DNA from: Pseudoduganella plicata
GTDB lineage: Bacteria > Pseudomonadota > Gammaproteobacteria > Burkholderiales > Burkholderiaceae_D
DNA length: 64,000 bases
Direction: 5' to 3'
Assembly (NCBI RefSeq): GCF_004421005.1
Contig: NZ_CP038026.1
Coordinates: 1,054,001-1,118,000 of the forward strand
Shown piece after piece: positions 1 through 9,573 of this stretch; positions within the stretch are counted from its first letter, which is position 1, and each line of letters begins with the position of its first letter. The notes beneath the pieces were generated by a model that saw nothing but the letters and a program-made list of their open reading frames with translations, was not told the origin of the DNA and did no database searches. Position numbers and translations under genes: made by a program.

Positions 1-82
1 GCGCGGCCAGCGCCAGCGCCGACAGCCACTGGAACCTGCGCTGCTTCCTGCGTGTTACTTCGAAATGTTTGACGTGCTGCAT
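1..82 (-). CDS. N-terminus of probable ABC transporter substrate-binding protein (ProX-like), partial
   Basis: The minus strand shows an ATG at 82 preceded by AAGGATCGTT. The reading frame starts MQHVKHFEVTRRKQRRFQWL and continues into an Ala/Leu-rich stretch at the window edge, as expected for a signal peptide with a long basic n-region. It lies 15 bp downstream of proW and on the same strand, so the periplasmic betaine/proline-type binding protein is the natural candidate for the third gene of the operon. Only 27 codons are visible and no ligand-binding domain can be seen, so the product is inferred from context. Confidence 0.6.
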   Translation of the reverse strand, partial: MQHVKHFEVTRRKQRRFQWLSALALAA

Positions 83-97
83 AACGATCCTTTCTTC

Positions 98-1189
98 TTA
101 TTGTGCGGCTGCGGGCGCGGTGTGGCCGGCCGGGCCGGAGGCCGTGGAAGCACCGCGCACCAGGCGCACGATGAAACCGGCCGGGCCGGTCTGGTACCAG
201 TGACGCACGCCGCGACTCGGCTGGCCCAGCGACTGGGTCACGCGGTCCAGCGTGATGGCCAGCACGACGATGCCCAGACCGCCGACGGTAGCCAGCCCCA
301 TGTCCAGGCGGCCGATCCCGCGCAATACCATCTGGCCCAGGCCGCCGACGGCGATCATCGACGCGATCACCACCATCGACAGCGACAGCATCAGCGACTG
401 GTTGATGCCCGCCATGATGGACGGCATGGCCAGCGGGAGCTGCACGCGCGTCAGCAGCTGCCAGGGCGACGCACCGTAGGCGCGCGCCGCTTCGATCAGG
501 TCGGGGCGCACCTGGCGAATGCCCAGAGTGGTCAGGCGCACCAGCGGCGGCAGGGCAAAGACGATGGTGACGATGACGCCCGGCGCATTGCCGATACCGA
601 ACAGCATCACCACCGGCACCAGATACACGAAGGCGGGCGTCGTCTGCATGGCGTCCAGGAGCGGGCGCAGGATGTTCTGCGCGCGGTCGCTGCTGGCCAG
701 GAAGATCCCCAGCGGCAGGCCGATCGCCAGGCAGAACGCGAGCGACGTCAGCACCAGCGACAGCGTGACCATCGCCTCGGGCCAGACACCCAGCAGCGCG
801 ACTACCAGCAGTGCCGCCACGGTACCGACGGCCAGCGCGCGGCTGGTGAACTGCCATGCCAGCAGGCCGACGATGGCGATCACCACGGGCGCCGGGGCGG
901 CCAGCAGCACGTCGCCGGCACCCGTCAGGGTCGCGTCGATCGGTGCGCGCACGGCCTGGAAGAACGGCCGGCAGTGCGCGACCACCCAGCCCAGGCCGTC
1001 GTTGATCCAGGCTTGCAGCGGCAGCGAACCGTGGAACAGCTGTGATAACGCGCTCGCGTGTTCTTGTGTCGCCGCGGGCGGGCCGGCGTCCAGCCACGAA
1101 GTATCGGTCGGAGGGGTGGGCAGCCATGGATTGACCGGTGCGGCAGCCTGCGTGCCCTGCTCCAGCGAGGTGACGGTATCGGTGTTCAT
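98..1189 (-). CDS. proW: Glycine betaine/proline-type ABC transporter permease
   Basis: Inner-membrane permease of an osmoprotectant-type importer, 363 residues. A cytoplasmic N-terminal stretch of about 100 residues is followed by a MetI-like membrane domain. The coupling (EAA) loop reads [12 protein letters not shown] and is followed by [11 protein letters not shown], the surface that docks on the ATPase. The start at 1189 has an AAAGGAC ribosome site and overlaps the proV stop as ATGA, so translation is probably coupled. Length and long N-terminus match ProW (about 350 residues). Substrate specificity (betaine, proline or choline) cannot be read from this subunit. Confidence 0.9.
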   Translation of the reverse strand: MNTDTVTSLEQGTQAAAPVNPWLPTPPTDTSWLDAGPPAATQEHASALSQLFHGSLPLQAWINDGLGWVVAHCRPFFQAVRAPIDATLTGAGDVLLAAPAPVVIAIVGLLAWQFTSRALAVGTVAALLVVALLGVWPEAMVTLSLVLTSLAFCLAIGLPLGIFLASSDRAQNILRPLLDAMQTTPAFVYLVPVVMLFGIGNAPGVIVTIVFALPPLVRLTTLGIRQVRPDLIEAARAYGASPWQLLTRVQLPLAMPSIMAGINQSLMLSLSMVVIASMIAVGGLGQMVLRGIGRLDMGLATVGGLGIVVLAITLDRVTQSLGQPSRGVRHWYQTGPAGFIVRLVRGASTASGPAGHTAPAAAQ

Positions 1190-2421
1190 GCTTGTCCTTT
1201 CTGAGTCTGTGGTTCCGCTATGGCGGGCGTGTCGCGGTCGAGGAATTTCAGCAGGGTGGTCTTGCTGATCGCGCCGCGGAAGTCGCCGTCGCTGGCCACC
1301 ACGGGGACGGCGTACGGGAGCTGTGCCACCTGGCCGACCAGGCCGGCGACGGGTTCGTCCGCGGCGATGGTCTGCACGTCCGGCAGGAATGCATGCGCCA
1401 GCCCCAGCGGCCCCGTGTGGCCGTCCAGCGCGCTGCGCAGCGAATCGGCCGAGACCACGCCGAGGAAGCGGCGCCGCGGATTGACGACATAGGCATACGC
1501 CCGGTCCTGCTCTTCAAGCATCGACAGCGCGGCGCGTGCACCGCGCGCCGGCGATTCGGACACGATGATCTGGCTCTTGCGCGCGATATCGCCGGCCTTG
1601 AAGACGGCCGCCGCATCGACGCCGCGCACGAAGCTGCGCACGTAATCGTTGGCGGGCCGGCGCAGGATTTCCTCCGGCGTGCCCACCTGCACCACGTGGC
1701 CGTCCTTCATGATGGCGACGCGGTCGCCGATGCGCATGGCTTCGTCCAGGTCGTGCGAAATGAAGACGATGGTGCGGCGCCTGACCTGCTGCAGGCGCAG
1801 CAGCTCCGACTGCATCTCCGTGCGCATGATGGGGTCGAGCGCGGAAAACGCCTCGTCCATCAGCAGGATCGACGGATCGCAGGCCAGCGCGCGCGCCAGG
1901 CCGACCCGCTGCTGCATGCCGCCGGACAGCTCGTCCGGATAGCTGGCGGCATAGCCGGCAAGGCCGACCTGTTCCAGCGCCTGCCGGGCCAACGCGTGGC
2001 GCTCGGACTTCGGCATGCCCGCCAGCTCCATGCCGAACGCGGTGTTGTCGAGCACCGTCAGTTGCGGCAGCAGCGCGAACGACTGGAACACCATGCTGAT
2101 GTCCTTGCGGCGCAAGGCGCGCAGCTGCGCGTCCGGCAGCGTGTTGATGTCGGCGCCGTCGATCAGGATGCGGCCGGCGGTCGGCTCGATCAGGCGGTTC
2201 AGCATGCGCACCAGCGTGGACTTGCCGGAACCGGACAGGCCCATGATGACGAAGATCTCGCCTGCCTCGATGGTAAAACTGGCGTCGAATACGCCGATCG
2301 TGCAGCCGGTGGCGGCCAGGATGTCCTGCTTGCCTGCGCCCTGGCGTACCAGCGCCAGGGCCTCGTCGGGCTGATCGCCGAACACTTTGAAGACATGGTC
2401 GATGAGGATTTGTTTGGCCAC
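1186..2421 (-). CDS. proV: Glycine betaine/proline-type ABC transporter ATP-binding protein
   Basis: Cytoplasmic ATPase of the same importer, 411 residues from a GTG start at 2421, which has AAGGAG eight bases upstream. An in-frame ATG at 2541 would add 40 residues unlike the family and was not used. Walker A is GLSGSGKST (about residues 61-69). The signature [14 protein letters not shown] and Walker [14 protein letters not shown] follow. The C-terminal 120 residues form a CBS-pair region, which in OpuA-type ATPases senses ionic strength. Length matches ProV (400). It is the first gene of the minus-strand operon proV-proW-(proX). Confidence 0.93.
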   Translation of the reverse strand: MAKQILIDHVFKVFGDQPDEALALVRQGAGKQDILAATGCTIGVFDASFTIEAGEIFVIMGLSGSGKSTLVRMLNRLIEPTAGRILIDGADINTLPDAQLRALRRKDISMVFQSFALLPQLTVLDNTAFGMELAGMPKSERHALARQALEQVGLAGYAASYPDELSGGMQQRVGLARALACDPSILLMDEAFSALDPIMRTEMQSELLRLQQVRRRTIVFISHDLDEAMRIGDRVAIMKDGHVVQVGTPEEILRRPANDYVRSFVRGVDAAAVFKAGDIARKSQIIVSESPARGARAALSMLEEQDRAYAYVVNPRRRFLGVVSADSLRSALDGHTGPLGLAHAFLPDVQTIAADEPVAGLVGQVAQLPYAVPVVASDGDFRGAISKTTLLKFLDRDTPAIAEPQTQKGQA

Positions 2422-2953
2422 GTTGTGGTTCTCCTTCGATTTCGCGTTGAGTGAAACCCGACGGCCACAGGCCGTGACGGGAATCGGCAAACCCCGGGGC
2501 GTCGACAAGCACTCGGCGATAACGCTGGCGCGCTGGCGCACGCTCGCGACGGACAGGGGCGAGACACGGGTGTCCGACCAGGCCGATGCCTGTATGCCGG
2601 GGTGTCAGGTGCGTGCCGGAAGAAGCTGGGGTTCAGGACTTCCGGCCACGCGGGTGCGCTGCAATGGCAGCGGCACCTGGCTGTTTGACGAAAACGTCAA
2701 ACGGTATTGAGTAAGGGCGCATGGCCCGATTGCGACGTTCCCCGTACTGCAGGGAACCGGCAAGGATGCCGTCAAATCTGTTGTAAATGTGTATCAATTG
2801 TAACGCAACAGGGGCCGCGCGTCCAGTCCCTTCATTAATGAAATATGCGCGAAACGTTAGTTGATGCACATAGACGGTGAATTGATGCAACGTGACAGAA
2901 GTTGCGCGCGCCGGCACCCGCGGTCACGCACTGATCGATTCCGCAACAGTCGC

Positions 2954-2979
2954 TGTGTCAAAACGGGACAGGTGTGTCA
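2954..2979 (+). repeat. TGTGTCA direct repeat upstream of pqqA
   Basis: Two identical TGTGTCA heptamers start 19 bp apart (2954 and 2973). The segment between and around them also forms TGTC-N7-GACA. They sit 34-59 bp upstream of the possible sigma-54 element, where an activator could bind. The function is inferred from position only. Confidence 0.4.
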
Positions 2980-3012
2980 CGCCAGCGGCCTTGCACCCGC
3001 ATAGCCACTCGA

Positions 3013-3028
3013 TGGCACGCTTGCTGCT
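3013..3028 (+). promoter_or_regulatory. Possible sigma-54 promoter of pqqABCDE
   Basis: TGGCAC (3013-3018), five bases, then CTGCT (3024-3028). Compared with the sigma-54 consensus TGGCAC-N5-TTGCW, the -24 box is perfect and the -12 box has one mismatch. The invariant GG and GC are ten bases apart as required. The predicted transcript would begin near 3039 and give a leader of about 45 nt before pqqA. Confidence 0.4.
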
Positions 3029-3084
3029 ACTGCATCCTCGACTGCACATCCGCAGCAATCTTGACCACCCCTAGGAGAGCGACC

Positions 3085-3159
3085 ATGACCTGGACCACAC
3101 CGCAATTCACCGACCTGCGCTTCGGTTTTGAAATCACGCTGTACATCGCCAACCGCTAG
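3085..3159 (+). CDS. pqqA: Pyrroloquinoline quinone precursor peptide PqqA
   Basis: A 24-residue peptide beginning MTWTTPQFTDLRFGFE, with the diagnostic E-x3-Y motif (Glu16, Tyr20). The side chains of these two residues are cross-linked and excised to form PQQ. The ribosome site AGGAGAG lies seven bases upstream of the ATG. Length and spacing match known PqqA peptides of 22-24 residues. It is the first gene of pqqABCDE and falls below the size cut-off of many gene callers. PqqD presents it to PqqE for carbon-carbon bond formation. Confidence 0.96.
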   Translation: MTWTTPQFTDLRFGFEITLYIANR

Positions 3160-3174
3160 CGCAGGCAGTCGCCC

Positions 3175-4098
3175 GTGAGGATCATCGTTCTGGGATCGGC
3201 TGCGGGCGGCGGCTTCCCCCAGTGGAACTGCAATTGCCGCAACTGCCGTGGTGTGCGCAGCGGGACGGTTGCCGCCACGCCGCGCACGCAGTCGTCGATT
3301 GCCGTCTCGTCCAATGACACGGACTGGCTGCTGATCAATGCCTCGCCCGACATCCTGGCGCAGATCCGCGCCACGCCGGCGCTGCAACCGGCGCGGGCAA
3401 CGCGTGATTCCGGCATCGCCGCCGTGATGCTGATGGATGCGCAGGTCGACCACGTCACGGGCCTGCTGATGCTGCGGGAGGGAAAACCGCTGCCGCTGTA
3501 CTGCACGGCGCCCGTGTGGAACGATCTCAACACGGACCTGCCGCTGGCGCCCGTGCTGTCGCATTATTGCGGCCTGCGCTGGCATCGGCTGGACACCGTC
3601 GGCGACGGCCCGGCCATGCATCCGGTGCACGTGCCGGGCATGGATGGGGTGCGCTTCACGCCGCTGGCGCTCTCGAGCAAGCCGCCGCCCTACTCGCCGC
3701 ACCGGGCGCATCCGCAGGTGGGCGACAACATCGGCCTGCTGATCGAAAACCTGGCGAGCGGCCGGTCGCTGTTTTACGCGCCGGGGCTGGGCGCCGTCGA
3801 GCCGCAAGTGGATGCGGCGATGCGCCAGGCCGACTGCGTGCTGGTGGACGGCACGTTCTGGCGCGAGGACGAAATGATCCGCCACGGCTTTTCCCACAAG
3901 AGCGCGGCCGACATGGGCCACCTGCCGCAGTCGGGCGAAGGCGGCATGATTGCCGTGCTGGACCGGCTGGAATGCCGCAAGGTCCTTATTCACATCAACA
4001 ATACCAACCCGATCCTGGACGACGACTCGGAACAGCGCGCGATCCTGGCGCGCCACGGCATCGAAGTCGCCTTCGACGGCATGGAGATCGCCCTATGA
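3175..4098 (+). CDS. pqqB: PQQ biosynthesis protein PqqB
   Basis: Metallo-beta-lactamase-fold protein of 307 residues, starting at GTG 3175, 15 bp after pqqA. The N-terminus [20 protein letters not shown], with nearby paired cysteines (CNCRNC), is the PqqB hallmark, and length matches the family (about 300). Family work assigns PqqB a hydroxylase role on the cross-linked Glu-Tyr product before PqqC acts. It overlaps pqqC by four bases (ATGA). Confidence 0.95.
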   Translation: MRIIVLGSAAGGGFPQWNCNCRNCRGVRSGTVAATPRTQSSIAVSSNDTDWLLINASPDILAQIRATPALQPARATRDSGIAAVMLMDAQVDHVTGLLMLREGKPLPLYCTAPVWNDLNTDLPLAPVLSHYCGLRWHRLDTVGDGPAMHPVHVPGMDGVRFTPLALSSKPPPYSPHRAHPQVGDNIGLLIENLASGRSLFYAPGLGAVEPQVDAAMRQADCVLVDGTFWREDEMIRHGFSHKSAADMGHLPQSGEGGMIAVLDRLECRKVLIHINNTNPILDDDSEQRAILARHGIEVAFDGMEIAL

Positions 4099-4808
4099 CA
4101 GACAACCCGGCCTGGAGCCGCGGCGAATTCGAAGCGCAGCTGCGCGCCCGCGGCGCGGGCTATCACGTCCATCATCCGTTCAACGTGCGGATGAACGACG
4201 GCCTGCTGCGCCCGGGGCAGATCCGCGCCTGGGTCGCCAACCGCTTCTACTACCAGGTGAACATTCCGCGCAAGGACGCCGCCATCCTGGCGAACTGCCC
4301 CGACCGTGCAACGCGGCGCAAATGGGTGCGGCGCATCCTCGACCATGACGGCAATGGGGAGGACAACGCAGGCGGTATCGAGGCATGGCTGAGGCTGGGC
4401 GCGGCCGTAGGGCTCGATGCGGACGCGTTATGGTCGCAGCAAGACGTCGTGCCCGGCGTGCGGTTTGCCGTCGATGCCTACGTCAATTTTGCCCGCCAGG
4501 CACCGTGGCAGGAAGCGGTCTGCTCGTCGCTGACGGAAATGTTCGCGCCGCAAATCCACAAGGACCGCCTGGCCAACTGGCCCGTGCACTACGGCTGGAT
4601 CGACCCGGACGGCCTGCAGTACTTCCGCAGCCGCATCCGCCTGGCCGAGCGCGACGTCGAGCACGGCCTGCAGGTCACGCTCGACCACTTCACGACGCGG
4701 GCGGCGCAGGAACGGGCCCTCGACATCCTGCAGTTCAAGCTCGACATCCTGTGGGCGATGCTCGACGCCATCGAAAAAGCCTGCCCCGACAGCGAGGTGC
4801 CGCAGTGA
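4095..4808 (+). CDS. pqqC: Pyrroloquinoline-quinone synthase PqqC
   Basis: Cofactor-less oxidase of the heme-oxygenase-like fold, 237 residues. It catalyses the last step, ring closure and oxidation of AHQQ to PQQ. The family signature region [14 protein letters not shown] is near the N-terminus, and [16 protein letters not shown] and [13 protein letters not shown] follow. The ATG overlaps the pqqB stop, and the pqqC stop overlaps the GTG of pqqD, so the operon is translationally coupled throughout. Length is usual for PqqC (about 250). Confidence 0.96.
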   Translation: MTDNPAWSRGEFEAQLRARGAGYHVHHPFNVRMNDGLLRPGQIRAWVANRFYYQVNIPRKDAAILANCPDRATRRKWVRRILDHDGNGEDNAGGIEAWLRLGAAVGLDADALWSQQDVVPGVRFAVDAYVNFARQAPWQEAVCSSLTEMFAPQIHKDRLANWPVHYGWIDPDGLQYFRSRIRLAERDVEHGLQVTLDHFTTRAAQERALDILQFKLDILWAMLDAIEKACPDSEVPQ

Positions 4809-5062
4809 TTCCCGACAAACCCCATCTTTCGCGCCGCTTCCGCATGCAATGGGAAGAAGCGCAAGGCAACTACGTACTGCTGTACCCGGAGGGCATGGTC
4901 AAGCTCAATGGCAGTGCGGCCGAAATCCTGAAGCGCTGCGACGGCGAGCACAGCGTGCCGGCCATCGTCGACGAACTGGAAGCCGCGTTCGATACGGGCG
5001 GTCTTGCGGCGGACGTGGACGGATTCCTGCGCGCCGCGAGCGAGCGCGGCTGGCTGGACTGA
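4805..5062 (+). CDS. pqqD: PqqA-binding peptide chaperone PqqD
   Basis: Small winged-helix RiPP recognition element, 85 residues from a GTG start that overlaps the pqqC stop (GTGA). It begins (M)[19 protein letters not shown] and contains [17 protein letters not shown], the conserved PqqD core. It delivers PqqA to the radical SAM enzyme PqqE encoded four bases downstream. It is a separate protein here rather than fused to PqqC or PqqE. Confidence 0.95.
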   Translation: MIPDKPHLSRRFRMQWEEAQGNYVLLYPEGMVKLNGSAAEILKRCDGEHSVPAIVDELEAAFDTGGLAADVDGFLRAASERGWLD

Positions 5063-5065
5063 CGC

Positions 5066-6181
5066 ATGAGCGCACCACCCATTGCCGCACCGCTGTGGCT
5101 GCTGGCGGAACTGACTTACCGCTGCCCGCTGCACTGCGCCTTCTGCTACAACCCGGTCGATTACGCGCACCACCGGACCGAACTTTCGACCGCGCAGTGG
5201 GTCGACGTGATGCGCCAGGCGCGCCGGCTCGGCGCGGCCCAGCTGGGGTTTTCCGGCGGCGAACCGTTGCTGCGCGACGACCTGGAAGAGCTGATCGGCG
5301 AAGGACGCCGGCTGGGCTTCTACACGAACCTGATCACCTCCGGCATCGGGCTGACGGAGCCGCGGATCGCCCGGATGAAGGAACTGGGACTGGACCACAT
5401 CCAGCTGTCGTTCCAGGACTCCACGCGCGAGATGAACGATTTCCTGTCGAGCACCAAAACGTTCGACCTGAAGTCGCGCGTGGCGCGCCTGATCAAGCAA
5501 TACGACTACCCGATGGTGCTGAACGTGGTGCTGCATCGCTACAACCTCGACCACGTGGACCGCATTATCGACATGGCGCTGGCGATGGGCGTCGAGTACC
5601 TGGAACTGGCCAACACGCAGTATTACGGCTGGGGCATGGTGAACCGTGCGCAATTGATACCGACCCGCGAGCAGTTGCAGCGCGCCGAAGCGGTCGTCAA
5701 CGAATACCGCGCCCGCATCGGCAGCCGGGTGCGCATCCTGTTTGTCGTGCCCGACTATTTCGAGGAACGGCCCAAGGCGTGCATGAACGGCTGGGGCTCC
5801 GTCTTTCTCGGTATTTCGCCGGACGGCACCGCCCTGCCCTGCCATGCCGCGCGCACGCTGCCGGGCGTCGCCTTTCCCAATGTACGCGACTACAGCGTCG
5901 AGGAGATCTGGTACGCGAGCGGCGCCTTCAACCGCTACCGGGGCGACGCCTGGATGAAGTCGCCTTGCAGCACGTGCCCGGAAAAGCATCGGGATTTCGG
6001 CGGATGCCGCTGCCAGGCGTATGCGCTGACGGGCGACGCGGCAAACGCCGATCCCGTCTGTGCGCATTCGCCGCAGCATGCCGCCGTGCAGGCCATTGTC
6101 ATGGACTCGCCATTCCGGTCGACGGGCCAGCCGATTATCTTCCGCACCGATGCCAATTCGCGCCGCCTCGTACCCGGCTGA
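5066..6181 (+). CDS. pqqE: PqqA peptide cyclase PqqE (radical SAM/SPASM)
   Basis: Radical SAM enzyme of 371 residues that joins Glu16 and Tyr20 of PqqA. The SAM cluster motif is C20-x3-C24-x2-C27 (CPLHCAFC), followed by GFSGGEPLL. The C-terminal SPASM region, with auxiliary-cluster cysteines, runs from about GTALPCHAART to CSTCPEKHRDFGGCRCQAYA. Length is normal (about 370-390). No pqqF or pqqG protease lies in the window; in many bacteria that step is encoded elsewhere. Confidence 0.96.
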   Translation: MSAPPIAAPLWLLAELTYRCPLHCAFCYNPVDYAHHRTELSTAQWVDVMRQARRLGAAQLGFSGGEPLLRDDLEELIGEGRRLGFYTNLITSGIGLTEPRIARMKELGLDHIQLSFQDSTREMNDFLSSTKTFDLKSRVARLIKQYDYPMVLNVVLHRYNLDHVDRIIDMALAMGVEYLELANTQYYGWGMVNRAQLIPTREQLQRAEAVVNEYRARIGSRVRILFVVPDYFEERPKACMNGWGSVFLGISPDGTALPCHAARTLPGVAFPNVRDYSVEEIWYASGAFNRYRGDAWMKSPCSTCPEKHRDFGGCRCQAYALTGDAANADPVCAHSPQHAAVQAIVMDSPFRSTGQPIIFRTDANSRRLVPG

Positions 6182-6310
6182 CTTCCTGCGGCCAACCCGC
6201 CTTTGTCTCCACACCGTAAGCACGCGGTAAGAAATGTTGCGTAGGGTGTTAATCTGGCAGCTTGCAACACAGGAGCTGGCCCTACAAAAAATTACCCGGA
6301 GACAAGCATT

Positions 6311-6649
6311 ATGGAACAAGACCTCGTTCATTTGGTCAAGAACGACCCCAATTACCAGAAGCTGGTGAAGACCCGCTCGCGTTACGGCTGGATGCTCGCC
6401 TGGTCCGTCATGGTCGTCTACTACGGCTTCACGGCGCTGAACGCGTTCGGCAAGGAATTTATGGCCGGCAAGATCGGCGACGGCGTCATGTCGCGCGGCG
6501 TGCCGCTCGGCCTGTTCGTGATTTTCTTCACTGTCGCCGTCACAGGGATCTACGTGCGCCGTGCCAACCGCGAATTCGACGCGCTCACGGACGCCATCCA
6601 CAAGAACGCCGCCGCCCATGCAAAACAGCCGGAAGAGGTGAAGGCATGA
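6311..6649 (+). CDS. DUF485 (YjcH-like) inner-membrane protein
   Basis: A 112-residue protein with two hydrophobic helices (about residues 30-50 and 72-92). The first contains [13 protein letters not shown], typical of DUF485. Family members are nearly always encoded immediately upstream of ActP-type symporters and are thought to assist or regulate them. Here the stop overlaps the actP start (ATGA), so both are made from one transcript. The start is fixed by GGAGACA six bases upstream. Confidence 0.9.
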   Translation: MEQDLVHLVKNDPNYQKLVKTRSRYGWMLAWSVMVVYYGFTALNAFGKEFMAGKIGDGVMSRGVPLGLFVIFFTVAVTGIYVRRANREFDALTDAIHKNAAAHAKQPEEVKA

Positions 6650-8316
6650 TGGCCCGCACCGCCCTGCGCGGCGCCGCTGCCGCCCTTGTCGCCTTGGCCG
6701 CCACCGGCACCGCTCTGGCCGCGCCCGACCTGGGCCAGTCCACCAAGCAGGCCACCAACTGGACGGCGATCGCCATGTTTGCCGCGTTCGTGCTGCTGAC
6801 GCTGTTCATCACCAAATGGGCCGCCAAGCGCACCCGTTCGGCATCGGACTTCTACACGGCCGGCGGCGGCATCACCGGCTTCCAGAACGGTCTTGCCATT
6901 GCCGGCGACTTCATGTCGGCCGCATCGTTCCTGGGCATTTCGGCGGCCGTGTTCGTCAGCGGTTTCGACGGCCTGATCTACGCGATCGGCTTCCTCGTCG
7001 GCTGGCCCGTGCTGACATTCCTGATGGCCGAGCGCCTGCGTAATCTGGGCCGCTTCACGTTTGCCGACGTGGCCGCCTACCGTTTCGCCCAAAAACCGGT
7101 GCGCCTGTTTGCCGCATCCGGCACGCTGGTTGTCGTGCTGTTCTACCTGATCGCGCAGATGGTCGGCGCGGGCCAGCTGATCAAGCTGCTGTTTGGCCTG
7201 GACTACTGGATCGCCGTCGTGCTGGTCGGCCTGCTGATGATGGTGTACGTGCTGTTCGGCGGCATGACCGCCACCACGTGGGTGCAGATCATCAAGGCCG
7301 TGATGCTGCTGGGCGCGACGACCTACATGGCGTTTGCCGTGCTGGCCCTGTACAACTTCAGCCCGTCCGCACTGTTTGCCGAGGCCGTCAACGTGCACGC
7401 CAAGGGCGACGCGATCATGGGCCCGGGCGGCTTCATCAAGGACCCGATCTCCGGCATCTCGTTCGGCATGGCGCTGATGTTCGGCACCGCCGGCCTGCCG
7501 CACATCCTGATGCGCTTCTTCACGGTCCCGAGCGCCAAGGAAGCGCGTAAATCCGTGCTGTGGGCCACCACGTGGATCGGCTATTTCTACGTGCTGGTGT
7601 TCATCATCGGCTTCGGCGCCATCGTGCTGGTCGGCACCAACGCCGGCTTCAAGGACGCCGCCGGCAAGCTGCTGGGCGGCGACAATATGGCGGCGGTGCA
7701 CCTGGCGAAAGCCGTCGGCGGCGACGTCTTCCTGGGCTTTATCTCGGCCGTGGCGTTTGCCACGATCCTGGCGGTAGTCGCCGGCCTGACCTTGTCCGGC
7801 GCCTCGGCCGTGTCGCACGACCTGTACGCCACCGTCATCAAGAAAGGCAAGCCGGCACCGGGCAGCGAGCTGCGCGTGTCGAAATTCACGACCATCGTGC
7901 TGGGCGTCATCGCCGTTCTGCTGGGCATCGTGTTCGAGAAGCAGAACGTCGCGTTCATGGTGTCGCTGGCGTTCGCGATTGCCGCATCGGCCAACTTCCC
8001 CGTGCTGTTCATGTCCGTCCTGTGGAGCAAGTGCACCACGCGCGGCGCCACCGTCGGCGGTTTCCTGGGCCTCATCACGGCCGTCACCTTGACGGTGTTG
8101 TCGAAATCGGTCTGGGTCGACGTGTTCCACAACGCCTCGGCCATCTTCCCGTACACGTCCCCTGCCCTGTTCTCGATGACCGTTGGCTTTGTCGGCATCT
8201 GGCTGTTCTCGGTGACGGATTCCAGCAAGCGCGCTGCCATCGACAAGGCGGGCTTTGAGGCGCAGGAAGTGCGTTCGGAGACAGGGATTGGCGCGGCTGG
8301 GGCGAGCGCGCACTAA
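6646..8316 (+). CDS. actP: Cation/acetate symporter, ActP-type (SSS family)
   Basis: Sodium:solute symporter of 556 residues. A cleavable-looking leader (residues 1 to about 24, ending TALAAP) precedes roughly 13 membrane helices. Family landmarks include [20 protein letters not shown] near the N-terminus and [22 protein letters not shown] mid-protein, matching ActP. It probably imports acetate or another short monocarboxylate. It is coupled to the DUF485 gene by a four-base overlap and ends before a strong terminator. Acetate specificity is inferred from the DUF485 pairing. Confidence 0.9.
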   Translation: MMARTALRGAAAALVALAATGTALAAPDLGQSTKQATNWTAIAMFAAFVLLTLFITKWAAKRTRSASDFYTAGGGITGFQNGLAIAGDFMSAASFLGISAAVFVSGFDGLIYAIGFLVGWPVLTFLMAERLRNLGRFTFADVAAYRFAQKPVRLFAASGTLVVVLFYLIAQMVGAGQLIKLLFGLDYWIAVVLVGLLMMVYVLFGGMTATTWVQIIKAVMLLGATTYMAFAVLALYNFSPSALFAEAVNVHAKGDAIMGPGGFIKDPISGISFGMALMFGTAGLPHILMRFFTVPSAKEARKSVLWATTWIGYFYVLVFIIGFGAIVLVGTNAGFKDAAGKLLGGDNMAAVHLAKAVGGDVFLGFISAVAFATILAVVAGLTLSGASAVSHDLYATVIKKGKPAPGSELRVSKFTTIVLGVIAVLLGIVFEKQNVAFMVSLAFAIAASANFPVLFMSVLWSKCTTRGATVGGFLGLITAVTLTVLSKSVWVDVFHNASAIFPYTSPALFSMTVGFVGIWLFSVTDSSKRAAIDKAGFEAQEVRSETGIGAAGASAH

Positions 8317-8347
8317 GCGCCACTGACTCAATCGTCCACGTAGTGGG

Positions 8348-8382
8348 AAGCCGGGATCGCAGCCGCGATCCCGGCTTTCTTT
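8348..8382 (+). terminator. Rho-independent terminator of the actP operon
   Basis: A perfect 13-bp stem (8348-8360 with 8365-8377) closes on an AGCC loop and is followed by TCTTT. It lies 32 bp after the actP stop. Being symmetrical, it may also serve the minus-strand PEP-CTERM gene that ends at 8445. Confidence 0.85.
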
Positions 8383-8444
8383 ACGGCTGACAAGTTCGTG
8401 CCTTCCGGTCGAGAGGGTGCCTCCGCTGCTGACGGAGGGCGACC

Positions 8445-9197
8445 TCAGTTCACGGCGGCACCTTTGCGGCGGCGCGCAACGTAACCCAGGATGCCAAGGC
8501 CGCCGATCAGCATGCCATATGTGGCCGGCTCGGGCACTGCGGATACATGCAGGGTCAACACGACGTCGTCGGCTCGAATACTGGCCAGTGCGGTCCCGAA
8601 ATTGTAGCCCCAGCCGCCGTCCGGGTGGTAAAGCCAGACCTCCTCTGCCTGTGCTCGGAGACTCGCGTACGAGGTGATGAAGAGGCCGAAGGTGTTCTCC
8701 ACGGTGTCCGAGTATTGCGTCCCGAAGGCGTGCGAGCCGTTCAAGTTGAACACTCTTCCCCCACGGACCTCGGTGTCTGTATCCCCGTGCTGGACCCACA
8801 TGGACATGGACGTCAAGGTGGAGGCGTCGCCTGGGGCCACGCTAATCTCGCCCGGCCAGTTCTGCCAGCCGTTCTGAGAAGTGAGTTCAACCGTTCCAAC
8901 GTACGTGCCGCGCAGCGTCATCGAAGTGACGCGATAGCCTTCTGCTATCGACCCGATGAAACTCGCGTCCCGGTCAAACTGGTCGCTACCCCTCGTCACG
9001 GTGGCGCCGACGATGATGTTCTCGAACCCGATTCGTACAATCCCGTCCTCATCCGAAAGCAGGTTCATACTCATCCACTGATCGTGGAATTGGCCAAATT
9101 CGAGACTGAAACCTTCCGTGTCGATCCGTGTAGCAGCTTGCGTCGTCATCGAGGTGAATGTGGCGGCAGCCAGTAATGCAGCAGCGAGAGCTTTCAT
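8445..9197 (-). CDS. PEP-CTERM sorting-domain protein
   Basis: Secreted protein of 250 residues. A Sec signal peptide (MKALAAALLAAATFTSM...QAA) opens it and a PEP-CTERM tail closes it: VPEPATYG, then a short hydrophobic helix, then ARRRK. Such tails target proteins to the exosortase/EpsH pathway linked with exopolysaccharide in Gram-negative bacteria. The start at 9197 is fixed by AGGAGCAC; an upstream in-frame ATG at 9263 lacks a ribosome site. The central part has no recognised domain. A decayed paralogue with a similar upstream region lies at 46758-47147. No exosortase gene is in the window. Confidence 0.88.
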   Translation of the reverse strand: MKALAAALLAAATFTSMTTQAATRIDTEGFSLEFGQFHDQWMSMNLLSDEDGIVRIGFENIIVGATVTRGSDQFDRDASFIGSIAEGYRVTSMTLRGTYVGTVELTSQNGWQNWPGEISVAPGDASTLTSMSMWVQHGDTDTEVRGGRVFNLNGSHAFGTQYSDTVENTFGLFITSYASLRAQAEEVWLYHPDGGWGYNFGTALASIRADDVVLTLHVSAVPEPATYGMLIGGLGILGYVARRRKGAAVN

Positions 9198-9573
9198 GGT
9201 GTGCTCCTGATTCGTTAGCGTTCGGTTGGGTATTGCGGCAACATCGGGTGACGCCGTGGCCACTTCGCACGAATCGTCCCAAGATGCCCCTTCACGTTAC
9301 GCCGCTCGCATCATGGAAGCAACGACACGGTTGCAGTCCAGTCGCATTTGCGGCGCCGGGCCAGAGGTCTTACGAGAACCGCGTGTAACGAACGGCGTGT
9401 TGGTTTTGCCAGATGGCGGCCCGAGGTCCGGCCGCTGCGGAGCCAGTGCCGCAGAGCCAGGTCACGCAGCGTCGTGCCCCGGGGTTGTAGTCGACGTCGC
9501 CAAGGCAGACGCACCTCTGGCCAAAAGCCCGGTATCCTGTCAGCCGGAACTTCTACTTTCATGCGCCCCGAAC
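9198..9573. other. Divergent intergenic region, PEP-CTERM gene / histidine kinase
   Basis: About 375 bp without a supported gene. The first 100 bp next to the PEP-CTERM start resemble the region upstream of the decayed paralogue at 46671-46757, so the duplication included the promoter side. No clear -35/-10 pair was seen for the kinase. Confidence 0.5.

Larger units (their letters stand above)
2422..3084. other. Divergent intergenic region between proV and pqqA
   Basis: No convincing gene in about 660 bp. The part near 2760-2880 is clearly more AT-rich than the flanks, as expected for a promoter region. It contains a perfect 12-bp palindrome TTCATTAATGAA at 2831-2842. A TGTGTCA direct repeat lies at 2954-2960 and 2973-2979, and a sigma-54-like element is at 3013-3028; the last two face pqqA. 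An open frame at 2633-2917 on the minus strand has no ribosome site and no recognisable protein. Confidence 0.6.

Noticed and set aside
65..1045. Long plus-strand frame opposite proW.
   Set aside because: Composition is Arg/His/Gln/Gly-rich, as always for the antisense of high-GC genes. There is no ribosome site, and proW on the other strand is certain.
2633..2917. 94-codon minus-strand frame between proV and pqqA.
   Set aside because: No ribosome site, no recognisable protein, and it covers the AT-rich control region.
6241..6296. TGGCAG...TTGCAAC upstream of the DUF485 gene as a possible sigma-54 promoter.
   Set aside because: The GG and GC elements are too close together for sigma-54.
4589..6619. 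676-codon minus-strand frame across pqqC-pqqE and the DUF485 gene.
   Set aside because: It crosses five well-supported genes on the other strand and has antisense-type composition.
6550..8799. 749-codon minus-strand frame across actP.
   Set aside because: It is a shadow of actP, with His/Gln/Arg-rich antisense composition.
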